Assembly (NCBI RefSeq): GCF_933775445.1
Contig: NC_065872.1
Span: forward strand, 23,188,001-23,252,000
Direction of reading: 5' to 3'
DNA: 64,000 nucleotides
DNA from: Argentina anserina
Taxonomy: Eukaryota > Streptophyta > Magnoliopsida > Rosales > Rosaceae
This document shows, one piece after another, positions 25,134-37,303 of this stretch. The notes under the pieces were generated by a model. The model worked only from the letters and a program-made list of their open reading frames with translations, made no database searches and was not told the DNA's origin. The stretch's first letter is position 1. Every line of letters begins with the position of its first letter. Made by a program: the position numbers and the translations under genes.

Positions 25134-25600
25134 GTGTACTGCATGAGGGGTAACAAATGAGTTGCCTGGGTCTCATGAGTACCCATGTTTTTGAGTGATA
25201 TTGGGTAACAGATGGGTTGCCCAGTGTCTGTTGGTGTACTGCATGAGGGGTAACAGATGGGTACCTGGGTCTCATGAGTACCCATGTTTTAAATGATTTT
25301 GGGTAACCAAATGGGTTGCCTAGTTCCTGTTGGTGTACTGCATGAGGTGTAATAGATGGGTTGTCTGGATCTCAGAGTACCCATGTTTTGAGTGATATTG
25401 GGTAACATATGGGTTGTCCAGTATCTATCGGTGTACTGCATGAGGGGTAACTAATGGGTACCTAGGTCTCATGAGTACCCATGTTTTAAATGATTTTGAG
25501 TAACATAAGGGGTGCCCAGTGTCTCATTATTACACATATTTTTAAATGATATTGGGTAACAGATGGGTTGCCCAGTGTCACATGAGTACGTTTGTCTTTA
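25134..25600 (+). repeat. Four ~100-bp tandem units in family A LTR copy 2
   Basis: GTGTACTGCATGAGG recurs at 25134, 25234, 25333 and 25431, giving units of 98-100 bp that each contain GGGTAACAGATGGGT and CATGAGTACCCATG-like blocks. Copies 1 and 3 of the LTR carry fewer units (about 4970-5215 and 52590-52840), so the array has expanded here. Confidence 0.8.
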
Positions 25601-25999
25601 CATGTTATCTGTTATATTTCATTTGTATGCAATATATGTTACACTGTTGGTTTACTCATACGAGCTGAAAGGTTACTGAGTTTGTGTTTACAATCCCGGT
25701 GCACCAATTCAATGGTGTAGGGGATAGTTCTGCAGGTGGGGATTAGCAGATTCGGAGGGCTTACTCTGAAGATTTCTTTCTTTTGTTTGTGGTGAGGATT
25801 GAGTGAATTTTACATTTCCATTGGTTATAATATTGAGGTATAAACTGGTTATGTATTATTCAGGTCGACTGAGTCGTGTTGTGGACTCAGTTTCGATACG
25901 CTGTTATTATAAGATGATTTCAATATATTTGAGATTATTTTAGAGTTTTCATGGCTTTGAATTCAAATTTTTATCATTTGAAATTTCGGGGCTGTGACA

Positions 26000-26637
26000 T
26001 CTACTAACCTCCAAGGTCCCAAACCCTAGCCGAATAAAGAGCAGGTCTCCAAATCAAAGCCAAAAGTCCACCAACTAGGCCTGCATCATTTAAGACCCAT
26101 TGTTTGGCGACAAAATTTCCTCTGACACCTAATGTTGCCTTGATGTCAATTGCCAACTTCTCTCCAGCATTGACCGCCGCCTCTATCTTGACCACGGGGA
26201 CCTACACCATCTTATCCTCAACCTTCAATGTAGTAACCTTTAAGATGTTGCCCATATCGCACCTCCATCACGGTAGCCGAAACATTGTGCCATCACTTCA
26301 TTCCGGCTACTAGATTGAAACTCTAATCTCCCTTGAATGCACGAAGACCCAAGATCCCAAATTCGGATCTGCATCCCCAAATCAGAGAAGGAACGACACT
26401 GAATAGAGCCACCAACCTTATGGCCAAGACGTTGTTGGAGCCAATCCTGCGAGAGGCCATAATCGACCAGATGTTGCCACCCATAGATTGAGATTGGGGA
26501 TAACTCGACCTCGATGAGCATTCAACGGGAAGAAAACTCAATGGAAGCCAAATGCAGTGACGAGCGCAAAACCCTATGTTTAGGGTTTGGCGGCGCCTAA
26601 AAGCAGAGAGGAGAGCTCTCACCATATCTCTCTGTAT
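26000..26637 (-). mobile_element. LINE 5'-region fragment
   Basis: On the minus strand, 26620-26240 reads as a partly open coding stretch starting MVRALLSAFRRRQTLNIGF with a GCGCTCGTCACTGCATTTGG block. This is similar in style to the 5' regions of the LINE-derived insertions at 47411 and 53686 in this window. No complete domain and no target duplication were found. The fragment is caught between an LTR end at 25999 and a TRIM at 26638. Confidence 0.4.
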
Positions 26638-27540
26638 TGTCACATCTCGCTTTCGAGAGTGTCTATTGTGGGCATTGTTGGTTACTAGAGCTGAATGCAT
26701 ATGTGGGATCGCTCCTGGATCAAGGAGTGTAAGAGCATATATGTGCTGCCTTTTGGAGTTTAGACAAGCCGACCTAGTTATGGTTGGGGAGGTTCTCGCT
26801 AGTTAAAGACTTGACGTTAAAGAAGGGATTAGGTCATCCCTACACAAACTAGTCAGGGTCTGGAGCCGATCCCCTGACCAGCCTAAGGCATGGCGAAACC
26901 AGTGCATTGTCCCATTGGATATGGCTTGCTCCAAGGTGATAGAGGGCTGTATGGACCCAATGTAGTGACCAAATGGCTAGGTTTATGACAAGTGGTACCA
27001 GAGCTGCTCCGACATTGCTATCGTTGTGTCGCCAAGCGCTCACATGAGTGTTGTGTCCCTGACGGTACAGGGGTCTCCGGAGGAGGAATCGAGTAGGCAT
27101 GGTGCCTCTAGGGTGAGGACCGGACGAGAGATCTGACGCGAAGTTTTATTGAGTGATCTTTACGGAACCTCTCTTTGTCCCTCAGGCATCACGGGCATAT
27201 GTGGGATATGCGTACCACATGGGGATGTCATGTACGAGGACATACACCTTATTTGGTGGAGAAGGATGTCACGTCCCGATTTCGGGAGTATCTATCGTGG
27301 GCATCGTTGGTTGCTAAAGTTCATATGTGGGATTTTGCTCCAGAATTAGGGTGTGGGGGAGCATATTTGTGTTGCGCTTCGAAGTCTAAGCAGGCCGACT
27401 CAGTTATGTTTATGGAGTTTGTCAAATAGTTAAGGACTTGACGCTGAAGAATTGATTAGGCCATCTGAATAAGACTGATTCCTAGGTGATAGAGTGCCAC
27501 ATGGACCTAAATGTGGTGGCCAAATGGCTAGTCCGTTACA
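26638..27540 (+). mobile_element. TRIM (terminal-repeat retrotransposon in miniature)
   Basis: The left LTR, 26638-26990 (TGTCACATC...TTTATGACA), and the right LTR, 27267-27540 (TGTCACGTC...CCGTTACA), align along their length with divergence and a shorter right copy. The site TGGTACCAGAGC at 26993-27004 follows the left LTR and matches the initiator tRNA-Met primer site with one change. GGTGGAGAAGGA directly before the right LTR is a polypurine tract. The 276-bp interior codes for nothing. No 5-bp target duplication was recognised. The element depends on other retrotransposons. Confidence 0.8.
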
Positions 27541-29100
27541 TTATGCTATATTAATATCTTGATTAAATCTCGTAAGTACCACAATTTCAGCTCTCTTATA
27601 CGTTTATTTTCTTATTTACATAAGCGTAAGCTATGTATATTTAGACAATTTAGATGTTTACAGTACTTTCTTAAAGTGCGTTACTGGTTAACACTAATAT
27701 CGATTATTTATATACCGTAATATATACTTCATGTGTCAATATTAAGGGCAATTTCGTAGGCGCGTGTGTGACCTCAATAGTGAGTAATGATCTGGATACC
27801 AATTGCCGAATCAAGATTTCTTATTAAGATGACCTTCTTTCGGTTTTGTTCGAGCACGTACTTCGCCTGTTGTTCTTCAACATTCTTCAATATTGGTGTG
27901 CGTTGCATACTTGCATGCCTGTTTCATATAAAACTTATGACGGCTTTTGACTAACATTATCAATAATCCTTCCATGCATGATAAATTCTTGGGTTACTGT
28001 TTCAAATTAGAGGAATTGGGATACAATATCGACGGATCATATAGTTGTCTGTCCTGTCTTCCTTAATTACAGTTGATAAGTATAATCATTGGATATGTTA
28101 ATTTATCTAATGGTATGTCTAGGTCCATTTAATTTGTCCTTGTGTTTAGGTGACTCGATCGAAAAGGAAAGAGTCATGACGACGGGAGGGTATCTAAGAA
28201 AGTTTATGTCACTAGCTAAGACTAGTTTTATCACTCATAAAGTCATAATTGTTATATATCCATTGCGACGGTCATCAAATATGCATTGTCAAGGCGAACT
28301 GAAAACTGTTTACTTATGTACTCCTAAAATATTAATATTATGCATTTCAAAAACAATTGTTGTCACATCTCAATAAAATGTATTATCATCTCAAAAAAAA
28401 CTATAAAATGATTATAACGAAAGCCTATAATTCATATTAAAATAGTTCAAGTAGTATAGTTATATAGTTAATGAAAGAAAGACCTCACCAAGGATTGCAA
28501 TATCTAAAATTTCGCCCATATACCAACGAAATTTTCACTTTGTCAACCTTAACAGATATTATCCTCCTATAGCATGAGAATTTCTATATATATCGTGATA
28601 TTTCAAGAAATATTAGATTTTGTGGTGAAATTCTCGAATTTTCTAGTGGTCCCAGTGCATACTTTGAGCCTAATATGCCAATTTACACTAAAAATGTGGA
28701 AAAAGGTTCACCCATGGGGGATTGAATCTTGATTGGGTATATAAATCTCACACTTCCCGGCTATCTATATTGAGAGAAACTTACTAATATTGTACAAATG
28801 CTTTTATATATAATGACTTCCCATGAATCTTTATCAATTTTTTTTTTCAATATCTGATATTTCTCAATATTCCGTCAAAATTTCCATTGTTTGGATCTTC
28901 GATATCTCCTCATTTAGTCCTTCGACCTCATTACTTTTGTATTTGCGTTTGTAATCAGCGGAAAACTCTTGCTGACCAACCATGGTTAGATAACGCTAGC
29001 CACAGTCACAGGAGCAGACACATTGTCAATACCAGGTATGTTTTCTCACTAAAGTGGCAAACAAGATAAATGAACACGTGTATCAAGTGTATGCGCTGAT
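27541..29100. other. Intergenic, nothing recognised
   Basis: AT-rich sequence without recognisable genes; the 95-codon frame at 28089 and the 60-codon frame at 28887 show no motif and no spliced context. An ATTTCAAGAAATATT-type stretch near 28600 resembles decayed MITE sequence but could not be delimited. Confidence 0.4.
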
Positions 29101-30004
29101 CTAAGTAGCACGGATACGTGTCCGTATTTGATACAATATAATACGCGGATACGGTAAAAAAAAATTAGACACGGATACGTAATGGACATGTTAAATTAAA
29201 TATTAATTTTTAATATATATTATATATATACTTATCTAATTGTTTTTTAGCCAAGTTGAGGAAGAATAAGCAGAGCCATTAGATCTCCTTTTAATTATCT
29301 TGTATGATTGAGATTAAAACAAGGTATTAATACACACCGTTACTAACATATAACTTCACGCACATGATTCTTTCTAACCCAATTTATTTCCCACAATCCC
29401 ACTGGCCTCCACTGCTTCTCTGGGATAGAAACGTTGATATCATCACTCCGGCCGATCGGAAAGCTTTCATCCCTATCACCACCATACCCAACCATGTTAA
29501 TTCACCTTCTTCCAAGCCTGACGTTGCAAATCTTCAGCATCTGCAGATCGTCATCCTACTTTCCTATCGTCGCCGCCATAGAAGGCCGAGACTGAGGTCA
29601 ATTGTGATTTTAATCTCGTTGTTCGATCGGCCGCCGCCATCATAAGCTTAGTCTACGGCTTTGGTTCCAACGTTCAATCCGTTCTTGATGTCGGCTCATT
29701 TTGATTAGAAAGGTATCTTCGTTTTGATAGGAATTGTAGAAGTGATTTGAATTTGATGCATGTTGTTTGTTAATTATAGCATATGATTGATTTGTTGCTT
29801 CATTTTGATCGGATTCGGATTCGGCTTCGTTTTGCTTCGATCTCTGGAAAGCTAGACGTCGGAGTAGCTAAATCGCGTGTCCCTTTAAGAACACGATCGT
29901 GTCCAATGACCAATTCACGTGTCTGAGCCGTGTTCGAGCGTGTCTGTATCCGTCCGTGTCGGACACGCAATACATGACTCTGGTGCCGTGTCCGTGCTAC
30001 TTAG
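29101..30004. mobile_element. TIR element with GTGTCCGTGTC-rich ends, copy 1
   Basis: The left end, CTAAGTAGCACGGATACGTG, is mirrored at the right by CCGTGTCCGTGCTACTTAG. Next to both ends are short GTGTCC/GGACAC repeats, and inside the left end is an ATTAAATATTAATTTTTAATATATAT-like AT block, which is also present in the element at 46190. No coding capacity was recognised (the 93-codon frame at 29364 has no motif). No target duplication was found at these borders, unlike the sister copy. Confidence 0.65.
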
Positions 30005-31043
30005 GTTCTACGTAAATTAATTATTAGCCTCATATGTACACTAGCTTTGTCAAAGAGGAGTCTCTCCGGTTTGTCCATAATTGCTCTCTTAATTAAATTA
30101 GTTGGGAACTCAATGTGTTCCATTGTTCCACGCTTTGCTGTATTAGCATAGAATTTGTTTAGGTTTTCCTTAGTGTTGGATAATTTTTTTTCTAAGTCTT
30201 AGCGGGTGATTTATTTTCATATTGATTTTCCTACATTTGATCGATCACTACAAGACTTATGTCATTGAGGAGTGTAGTCACGTTACTAAAAAAAATAAAC
30301 TCAAATACAACTTTTTTATTTGTTATGAATCAAACTCACGACTTTACACTTACAAAGGGTTATAAGAGAGACCGATGCTACTTACAACAATTACCTTTAA
30401 TTTAATTTTACTATTTTCATTCGTTTGGTGATTAAAATTTCGATAATTCAGTTTAATTTTTTTATCTTCTCTTTTTTCAAAAGTTATTCCATACTCATAG
30501 TTTTTATACTTGACCATGTTGGCATTAATTTCGACTATTAAATTATTACTTTAATGACAACTAAGAGTTTATATTTACAAACATGTCAAAGTACCGATAT
30601 TTTAATCATGTATGACGATGCCCTCTTTTCTTTTTTAAGGGACGTCTGTGGACTCTTCTGGTTATTTGGGTAGTTGCCAGAATTGAACGTGATACAATGC
30701 ATGCATAAAATTTTATGTATATTTACTTTTTTTTCTTCTACTTCGGTTACTATATATGCGACTTAGCCAAGGCCTACACGCCTACACCCACATTTTTTTT
30801 AAAGTTTTGTGTCCACTAGAAGTCTAGAACACCATTATCTCATATCGTTAAGCCTCGTCATATTTGTTTGTTCTCGCGCGGAAAATTATCACTTCGTTCG
30901 ATCTTTGAACGCACAAGCATAATTCAACGCGCCTTCGAAAACGATTCTTCAAAAACGACGTGCATGCCTACCCTCGACCCTTTGACTATTGTGAGCCTCC
31001 AGCTATTTATCCTATTTTCTCTGTGCTCCTACTCCTCCTTCAC
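30005..31043. other. Region upstream of the peroxidase gene
   Basis: No gene. About 147 bp (30478-30624) matches sequence upstream of the PSY gene at 53770-53921. The rest is AT-rich with no recognisable element. Confidence 0.5.
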
Positions 31044-31053
31044 TATATATAAA
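31044..31053 (+). promoter_or_regulatory. Probable TATA box of the peroxidase gene
   Basis: TATATATAAA lies 140 bases before the ATG at 31184, within CTTCACTATATATAAATCACC, a typical plant core-promoter setting. Confidence 0.6.
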
Positions 31054-31560
31054 TCACCTCCCAGACTCTAAAACTCATATCCTTCAAGTTCGCTCATCAA
31101 TATAAACCACGTACTCACCAGTCACCATCCCACATATATACTCCACTCCTCTAGTTGATATTCAGCCCCTAATTGAGAAGAGAATGATGAGGACAGAAAC
31201 CTCATGCCTGAGCCTTCTCTTTCTTCTTCCTCTAGTAGTGGCTGACTTACGGTTGATTTCTACAGTACTACCTGCCCGAAAGCAGAACAAATTATACAAC
31301 AAGTCGTCCAGAAAAAGTTCTCTACTGATCGATCTATAACAGCTGCTTTGCTTCGCATGCATTTCCACGATTGCTTTGTGAGAGTAAGAGCTCCATACAC
31401 TTCTCATTTACTTTATTTGCTTCTGTATCTGTAAAGTGACATTGATCTTACGTTTAATTTCTACGTGCGTACACTAGTTCCATCAGCCAATTAAGATTTA
31501 AATGAAATTTATACGTTCTTTTTATATCTAATAATCAACCGACTTGTTTGTCTGTTCTAG

Positions 31561-33658
<2,098 letters not shown>

Positions 33659-33708
33659 CATGTCCGTCAACAGTCTCTTGTGCTGATATCATAACCCTCG
33701 CCACTAGA
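33659..33708 (+). other. 50-bp copy of peroxidase exon 2 inside the retrotransposon
   Basis: 33659-33708 is identical to 44151-44200, the target duplication plus the first 45 bases of the exon beyond the 3' LTR (coding CPSTVSCADIITLATR). It sits directly after the 5' LTR, where the tRNA primer site belongs. Homology ends at CTAGA: the next bases are TGGAATTC here and GATGCAG in the gene. Confidence 0.95.
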
Positions 33709-33959
33709 TGGAATTCCTCTTCTATTTTACTAAGTGAATCGGATTTGGATTTTTTTTTGTAACGTATTTGTTTATCGCTCTTCCAAATAGGCGCACCTTA
33801 GTAGGATTATGATGTCTAGGTAAGTGGATAGGGATTTTATCCCGGGCGTTGTGCCGTGTACTAAGTGGTCTCACCTACCAAAGCCGCGCCTACGCTTACC
33901 TGGTCATAATTCGAAAAGAGTTACCGAAAAGAAGAATGTTAAGCTAATTAGTGCATTGT

Positions 33960-34075
33960 TTGGAACTACGCCAAACTACTTTGGAACTACGCCAAAACGC
34001 ACTTTGTTTGGAACTACGCCAAACTTGGATTGGAATTACGCCAATTTCGTTACACTTGAGTTGGAATTACGCCAA
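33960..34075 (+). repeat. Five TTGG-aactacg-CCAA palindromic units
   Basis: TTGGAACTACGCCAA or its TTGGAATTACGCCAA variant occurs at 33960-33974, 33981-33995, 34008-34022, 34030-34044 and 34061-34075. Each can pair TTGG with CCAA. They lie in the untranslated leader about 200 bases before the gag ATG. Confidence 0.9.
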
Positions 34076-34284
34076 CTTGGAAAATCCTTATCCTTTTTGT
34101 TTTTCTCACTACAAGTTTTGATTGGTTTCTAATTTTCTAGAAATTGTTTACAAGTACCTTGGTAAATTCTTTAAAAAAAACAAAAAAAATCTAAATAATT
34201 ATTGTTGCAATTTTAATTTCTTGTATATATTTTGCATGTTGTTTTATTGCTATTTACTTACTTGATCTTTAATTTGTTCCTTAG

Positions 34285-37080
34285 GTGTTCATGTCCTTAT
34301 CTCCTAAGAGTGAAAAAGGTTTACAAACGATTCTAGAGCCCACCGATCAAGAGACTCCCATTGGGATTGGACAAAAGTTCAAGGCTTCTGCATCTACTAG
34401 TTTGTTTGGGGAAGATTCAAGTGATTCAAGTGAGAATGTGGAAAGTCCGGAACTAGTGGTTAATGACCTAGCCACCTTTGAGAGGTTGTTCAATCTTGAC
34501 AAAGAGGCACGGAAATTGAATCCTAATCTTGGTCCAAGAATATACAAGATAGTCATGGCGGATGGTGAACCAAGGGATGAGTTGAGAGAGCAAAGGCCTA
34601 TCCGAGATTGTGCCTTGCCTACAATTTCTACACACTCAAGATGCATAGTGCTTCCTCCATGTGCATCATCTTTTGAGATCAAGCCTAGTTTTCTTCAAAC
34701 CTTGCCAACATTCTATGGGTTACCGAACAATGATCCTTATCACCACTTAAGTGAGTTTGAGGATGCATGCGCAAATGTCAAACTCAATGGCATGACGGAA
34801 GAAGCGCTCAAGCTCCGGTTGTTTCCTTGCTCCTTGAAGGAAAAGGCGAAGATGTGGTTGAACAAGCTCCCATCCAATAGTATTGGTTCATGGGAAGATA
34901 TGCAAAAGAAGTTTATTATGAAGCACTTCCCTCCTCAAAAGGCTAATGCAAGAAGAACCGAGTTGATGACCTTTAAGGAGGAGCAAGATGAGCTCTTTCA
35001 TGAGACGTGGGAGAGATTCAAGGATCTTGAGCTTGGTTGCCCTAATCATGGCCAATCTCAAGATATGCTTATGAGCCTATTTTATCAAGGCTTGACATCG
35101 GAGACTCGAAGGAAGGTTGATAATGCAAGCAATGGTGATTTCATGGACTTAGTGGCGGATGAAGCCCATCGAGTATTAGAGAAGCTTGCGGAGCGGTCTC
35201 AATTGTGGGATAATAACCCGCAAGTTCGCAAGCTTTCTTCTTCACATTTATCTCTAAGGGAAGCAACTCAACCGAAAACCGGTGGCATATATGAAGTCAA
35301 GGCATCAAGCTTGGATGTGCATCAAGAGTTTAAGAGGTTAGAAGAAAGTCTTAATAAGAAGTTTGATATGCTTTTGAAGCAAGGAAAGCAAGGAGGCCGT
35401 GAGAAGGTTAATGAGGTTCAAGGGCCACAAGTGTGTTTAATTTGTGAAGGAGTGAATCATGACACTCTATCTTGCCCTCATGGAGATTGTTTTCCCGAGA
35501 TCATTGAAGAATGTAAGCAAATGGCATATTCAAGACCGAAGAATGACCCTTATTCCAACACTTACAATCCCGGATGGAGAAACCACCCTAATTTCTCATG
35601 GGGTGGGAACCAAGGCATGAATTGCAACAATCAAGGGAGTGGCAAATATGGAGGTGCTAGTGGGAGCCAAAGCTTTCAAGGAAACAAAGGTGCGACTAAT
35701 GGAGGTTATGGTGGCAATACTTATCCTAAGCCACCTTATCAAGCAAGACCTCCTTTTCAAGCTCCTAATACTCAAGTGCCACATCCTCCTCAAGTGGATG
35801 CTCCTAAATCAAGCCTTGAAGAGATGCTTGCCAAGGTTTTGGCAAATCAAAATGAGCTTATTCAAAGTGTTCGAAATGATGTGGCCTCCACTACTCAAGG
35901 ATTGCATAAGCTTGAAGCGCAAATGGGGCAATTGGCTAATGACATGAGAGAAAGGAAGCAAGGAGAATTGTCTTCCATGACCGAGAAGAATCCACGAATC
36001 AACCAAGCCAAGGCCATAAGAACTTTGAGAAGGGGGAAGGTATATGACAATAAGGTTGCTCCTAATGATGACGATAAGGAGGTGGATGCACCAACGGAAC
36101 CTTTGTTGAATCCTAAAGTGTCAAGAGTGCCTCCCGGGTTTCAAAAGAAGAACAAAGGCATGGAGGATACTTTGGGACATGATGGAGTGATCTTGGGGTA
36201 TAGTGAGGAGTATTTGAAGAGCCAAGGCAAGCCCAACACCAAGAATGACAATATGGGAGCAAGTGGATCTAAGTCTAGTGTGGAAGAAATGCAAGAAGAA
36301 GCGCCACTTCCCTTTCCACAAGCGGTATACCAAGACAAGGCTTTAAGTAAGAAAGAGAAGAAGTCCATGGAGTGTTTTGATGTGTTCAAGAAGGTAGAGG
36401 TCAATATTCCTCTTCTTGATGCAATCAAGACCATTCCTACTTATGCTAAATTTCTCAAGGACTTGTGCACTCACAAGCGGTATAAGAGTACATTGAAGAA
36501 TGATGACAAGGTGTGTTTGAATGAGAGAATTAGTGCCGTGCTTCAAAGGAGGTTACCGCCCAAGCTCAAAGATCCGGGTTCTTTTACTATTCCTTGCAAG
36601 ATTGGTGAGAGACCATTTGAGAAGGCACTCATGGATTTGGGGGCTACCATAAATTTGATGCCATATGGTGTCTACAAAGATCTTGGGTTGAGCGACATCA
36701 AGCCTATACAAATTTCTCTCCAACTAGCCGATAGAAGTGTGAGGTATCCAAGAGGAGTTGTGGAAGATGTGTTAGTGCAAGTTGACGAGTTGGTCATACC
36801 GGCCGATTTCGTTATTCTTGACATGGAGGATGTTTACCAAGATGATCTCTCTATTATCTTTGGTAGAGCTTTTATGGCCACAGCAGGGACAAAGATTGAT
36901 GTGAAATTGGGTTTGCTCACCATGACCGTGTATGACACCACAATTGGGTTCAAGATCTTTGATGAATTAAAGAAGCCCATGAGGTTGCAAAAAGTTTACT
37001 CTATTGAAGTGGAAGACAAGATTGATGACTTGGTGGAGCACACTTTTCATGAGACTTCAACAAATGATGCATTTGAGTAG
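34285..37080 (+). CDS. Athila Gag-protease, ends at premature TAG
   Basis: A 931-residue open frame. Residues about 115-300 form the Athila-type Gag domain (SFLQTLPTFYGLPNNDPYHH, KAKMWLNKLPSNSIGSWEDM, LFYQGLTSETRRKVDNASNG). A CX2CX4HX4C zinc knuckle (CLICEGVNHDTLSC) lies at about 382-395 for RNA packaging. A Gly/Asn/Pro-rich linker and a coiled region follow. The aspartic-protease motif DLGATINLMPYGVYKDLGL begins near residue 783, with DLGA at the catalytic position as is usual in Athila. TAG at 37078-37080 ends it, but the same frame continues open for 80 more codons (to 37323), so the stop is probably a mutation in a once continuous gag-pol frame. Confidence 0.92.
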   Translation: MFMSLSPKSEKGLQTILEPTDQETPIGIGQKFKASASTSLFGEDSSDSSENVESPELVVNDLATFERLFNLDKEARKLNPNLGPRIYKIVMADGEPRDELREQRPIRDCALPTISTHSRCIVLPPCASSFEIKPSFLQTLPTFYGLPNNDPYHHLSEFEDACANVKLNGMTEEALKLRLFPCSLKEKAKMWLNKLPSNSIGSWEDMQKKFIMKHFPPQKANARRTELMTFKEEQDELFHETWERFKDLELGCPNHGQSQDMLMSLFYQGLTSETRRKVDNASNGDFMDLVADEAHRVLEKLAERSQLWDNNPQVRKLSSSHLSLREATQPKTGGIYEVKASSLDVHQEFKRLEESLNKKFDMLLKQGKQGGREKVNEVQGPQVCLICEGVNHDTLSCPHGDCFPEIIEECKQMAYSRPKNDPYSNTYNPGWRNHPNFSWGGNQGMNCNNQGSGKYGGASGSQSFQGNKGATNGGYGGNTYPKPPYQARPPFQAPNTQVPHPPQVDAPKSSLEEMLAKVLANQNELIQSVRNDVASTTQGLHKLEAQMGQLANDMRERKQGELSSMTEKNPRINQAKAIRTLRRGKVYDNKVAPNDDDKEVDAPTEPLLNPKVSRVPPGFQKKNKGMEDTLGHDGVILGYSEEYLKSQGKPNTKNDNMGASGSKSSVEEMQEEAPLPFPQAVYQDKALSKKEKKSMECFDVFKKVEVNIPLLDAIKTIPTYAKFLKDLCTHKRYKSTLKNDDKVCLNERISAVLQRRLPPKLKDPGSFTIPCKIGERPFEKALMDLGATINLMPYGVYKDLGLSDIKPIQISLQLADRSVRYPRGVVEDVLVQVDELVIPADFVILDMEDVYQDDLSIIFGRAFMATAGTKIDVKLGLLTMTVYDTTIGFKIFDELKKPMRLQKVYSIEVEDKIDDLVEHTFHETSTNDAFE

Positions 37081-37303
37081 GCACTAGCACACTTTGGGTT
37101 GGATTTTTGTGAGGATGAAACTTTGGAAGCCGGGGATCACCTTGACACTTATCTTGCTTTGCCTTTTCCCACAAAAGAGGATGGTTACTATTCAAGAGAT
37201 GAGACTTGTGAGGGGCATGCCACTATCAATTATCTCTCAATGAATGTTAATCCTTCGGTTTTGAGTTCGGCCCCTATTGAATTGAAGCCTCTTCCCGCAC
37301 ATT

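Larger units (their letters stand above)
15105..25999 (+). mobile_element. Family A LTR, copy 2, 5'-incomplete and split by a MULE
   Basis: The two segments 15105-15377 and 24551-25999 align in order with the reverse complement of 4548-6150 (copy 1). They share the TGTTCATGAACA-rich stretch, the block around GTCGTGGAAGTTGCACGC, the CATCACTAG segment where the MULE sits, and the GGTAACAGATGGGT tandem units. The 3' end is GGGGCTGTGACA at 25999, matching the family terminus. Homology to copy 1 was not seen left of about 15105, so the 5' part is missing or too diverged. No primer-binding site follows the 3' end, so it is a solo or truncated LTR. Confidence 0.75.

Noticed and set aside
29364..29645. 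93-codon frame inside the TIR element
   Set aside because: No motif and no counterpart in the sister element at 46190.
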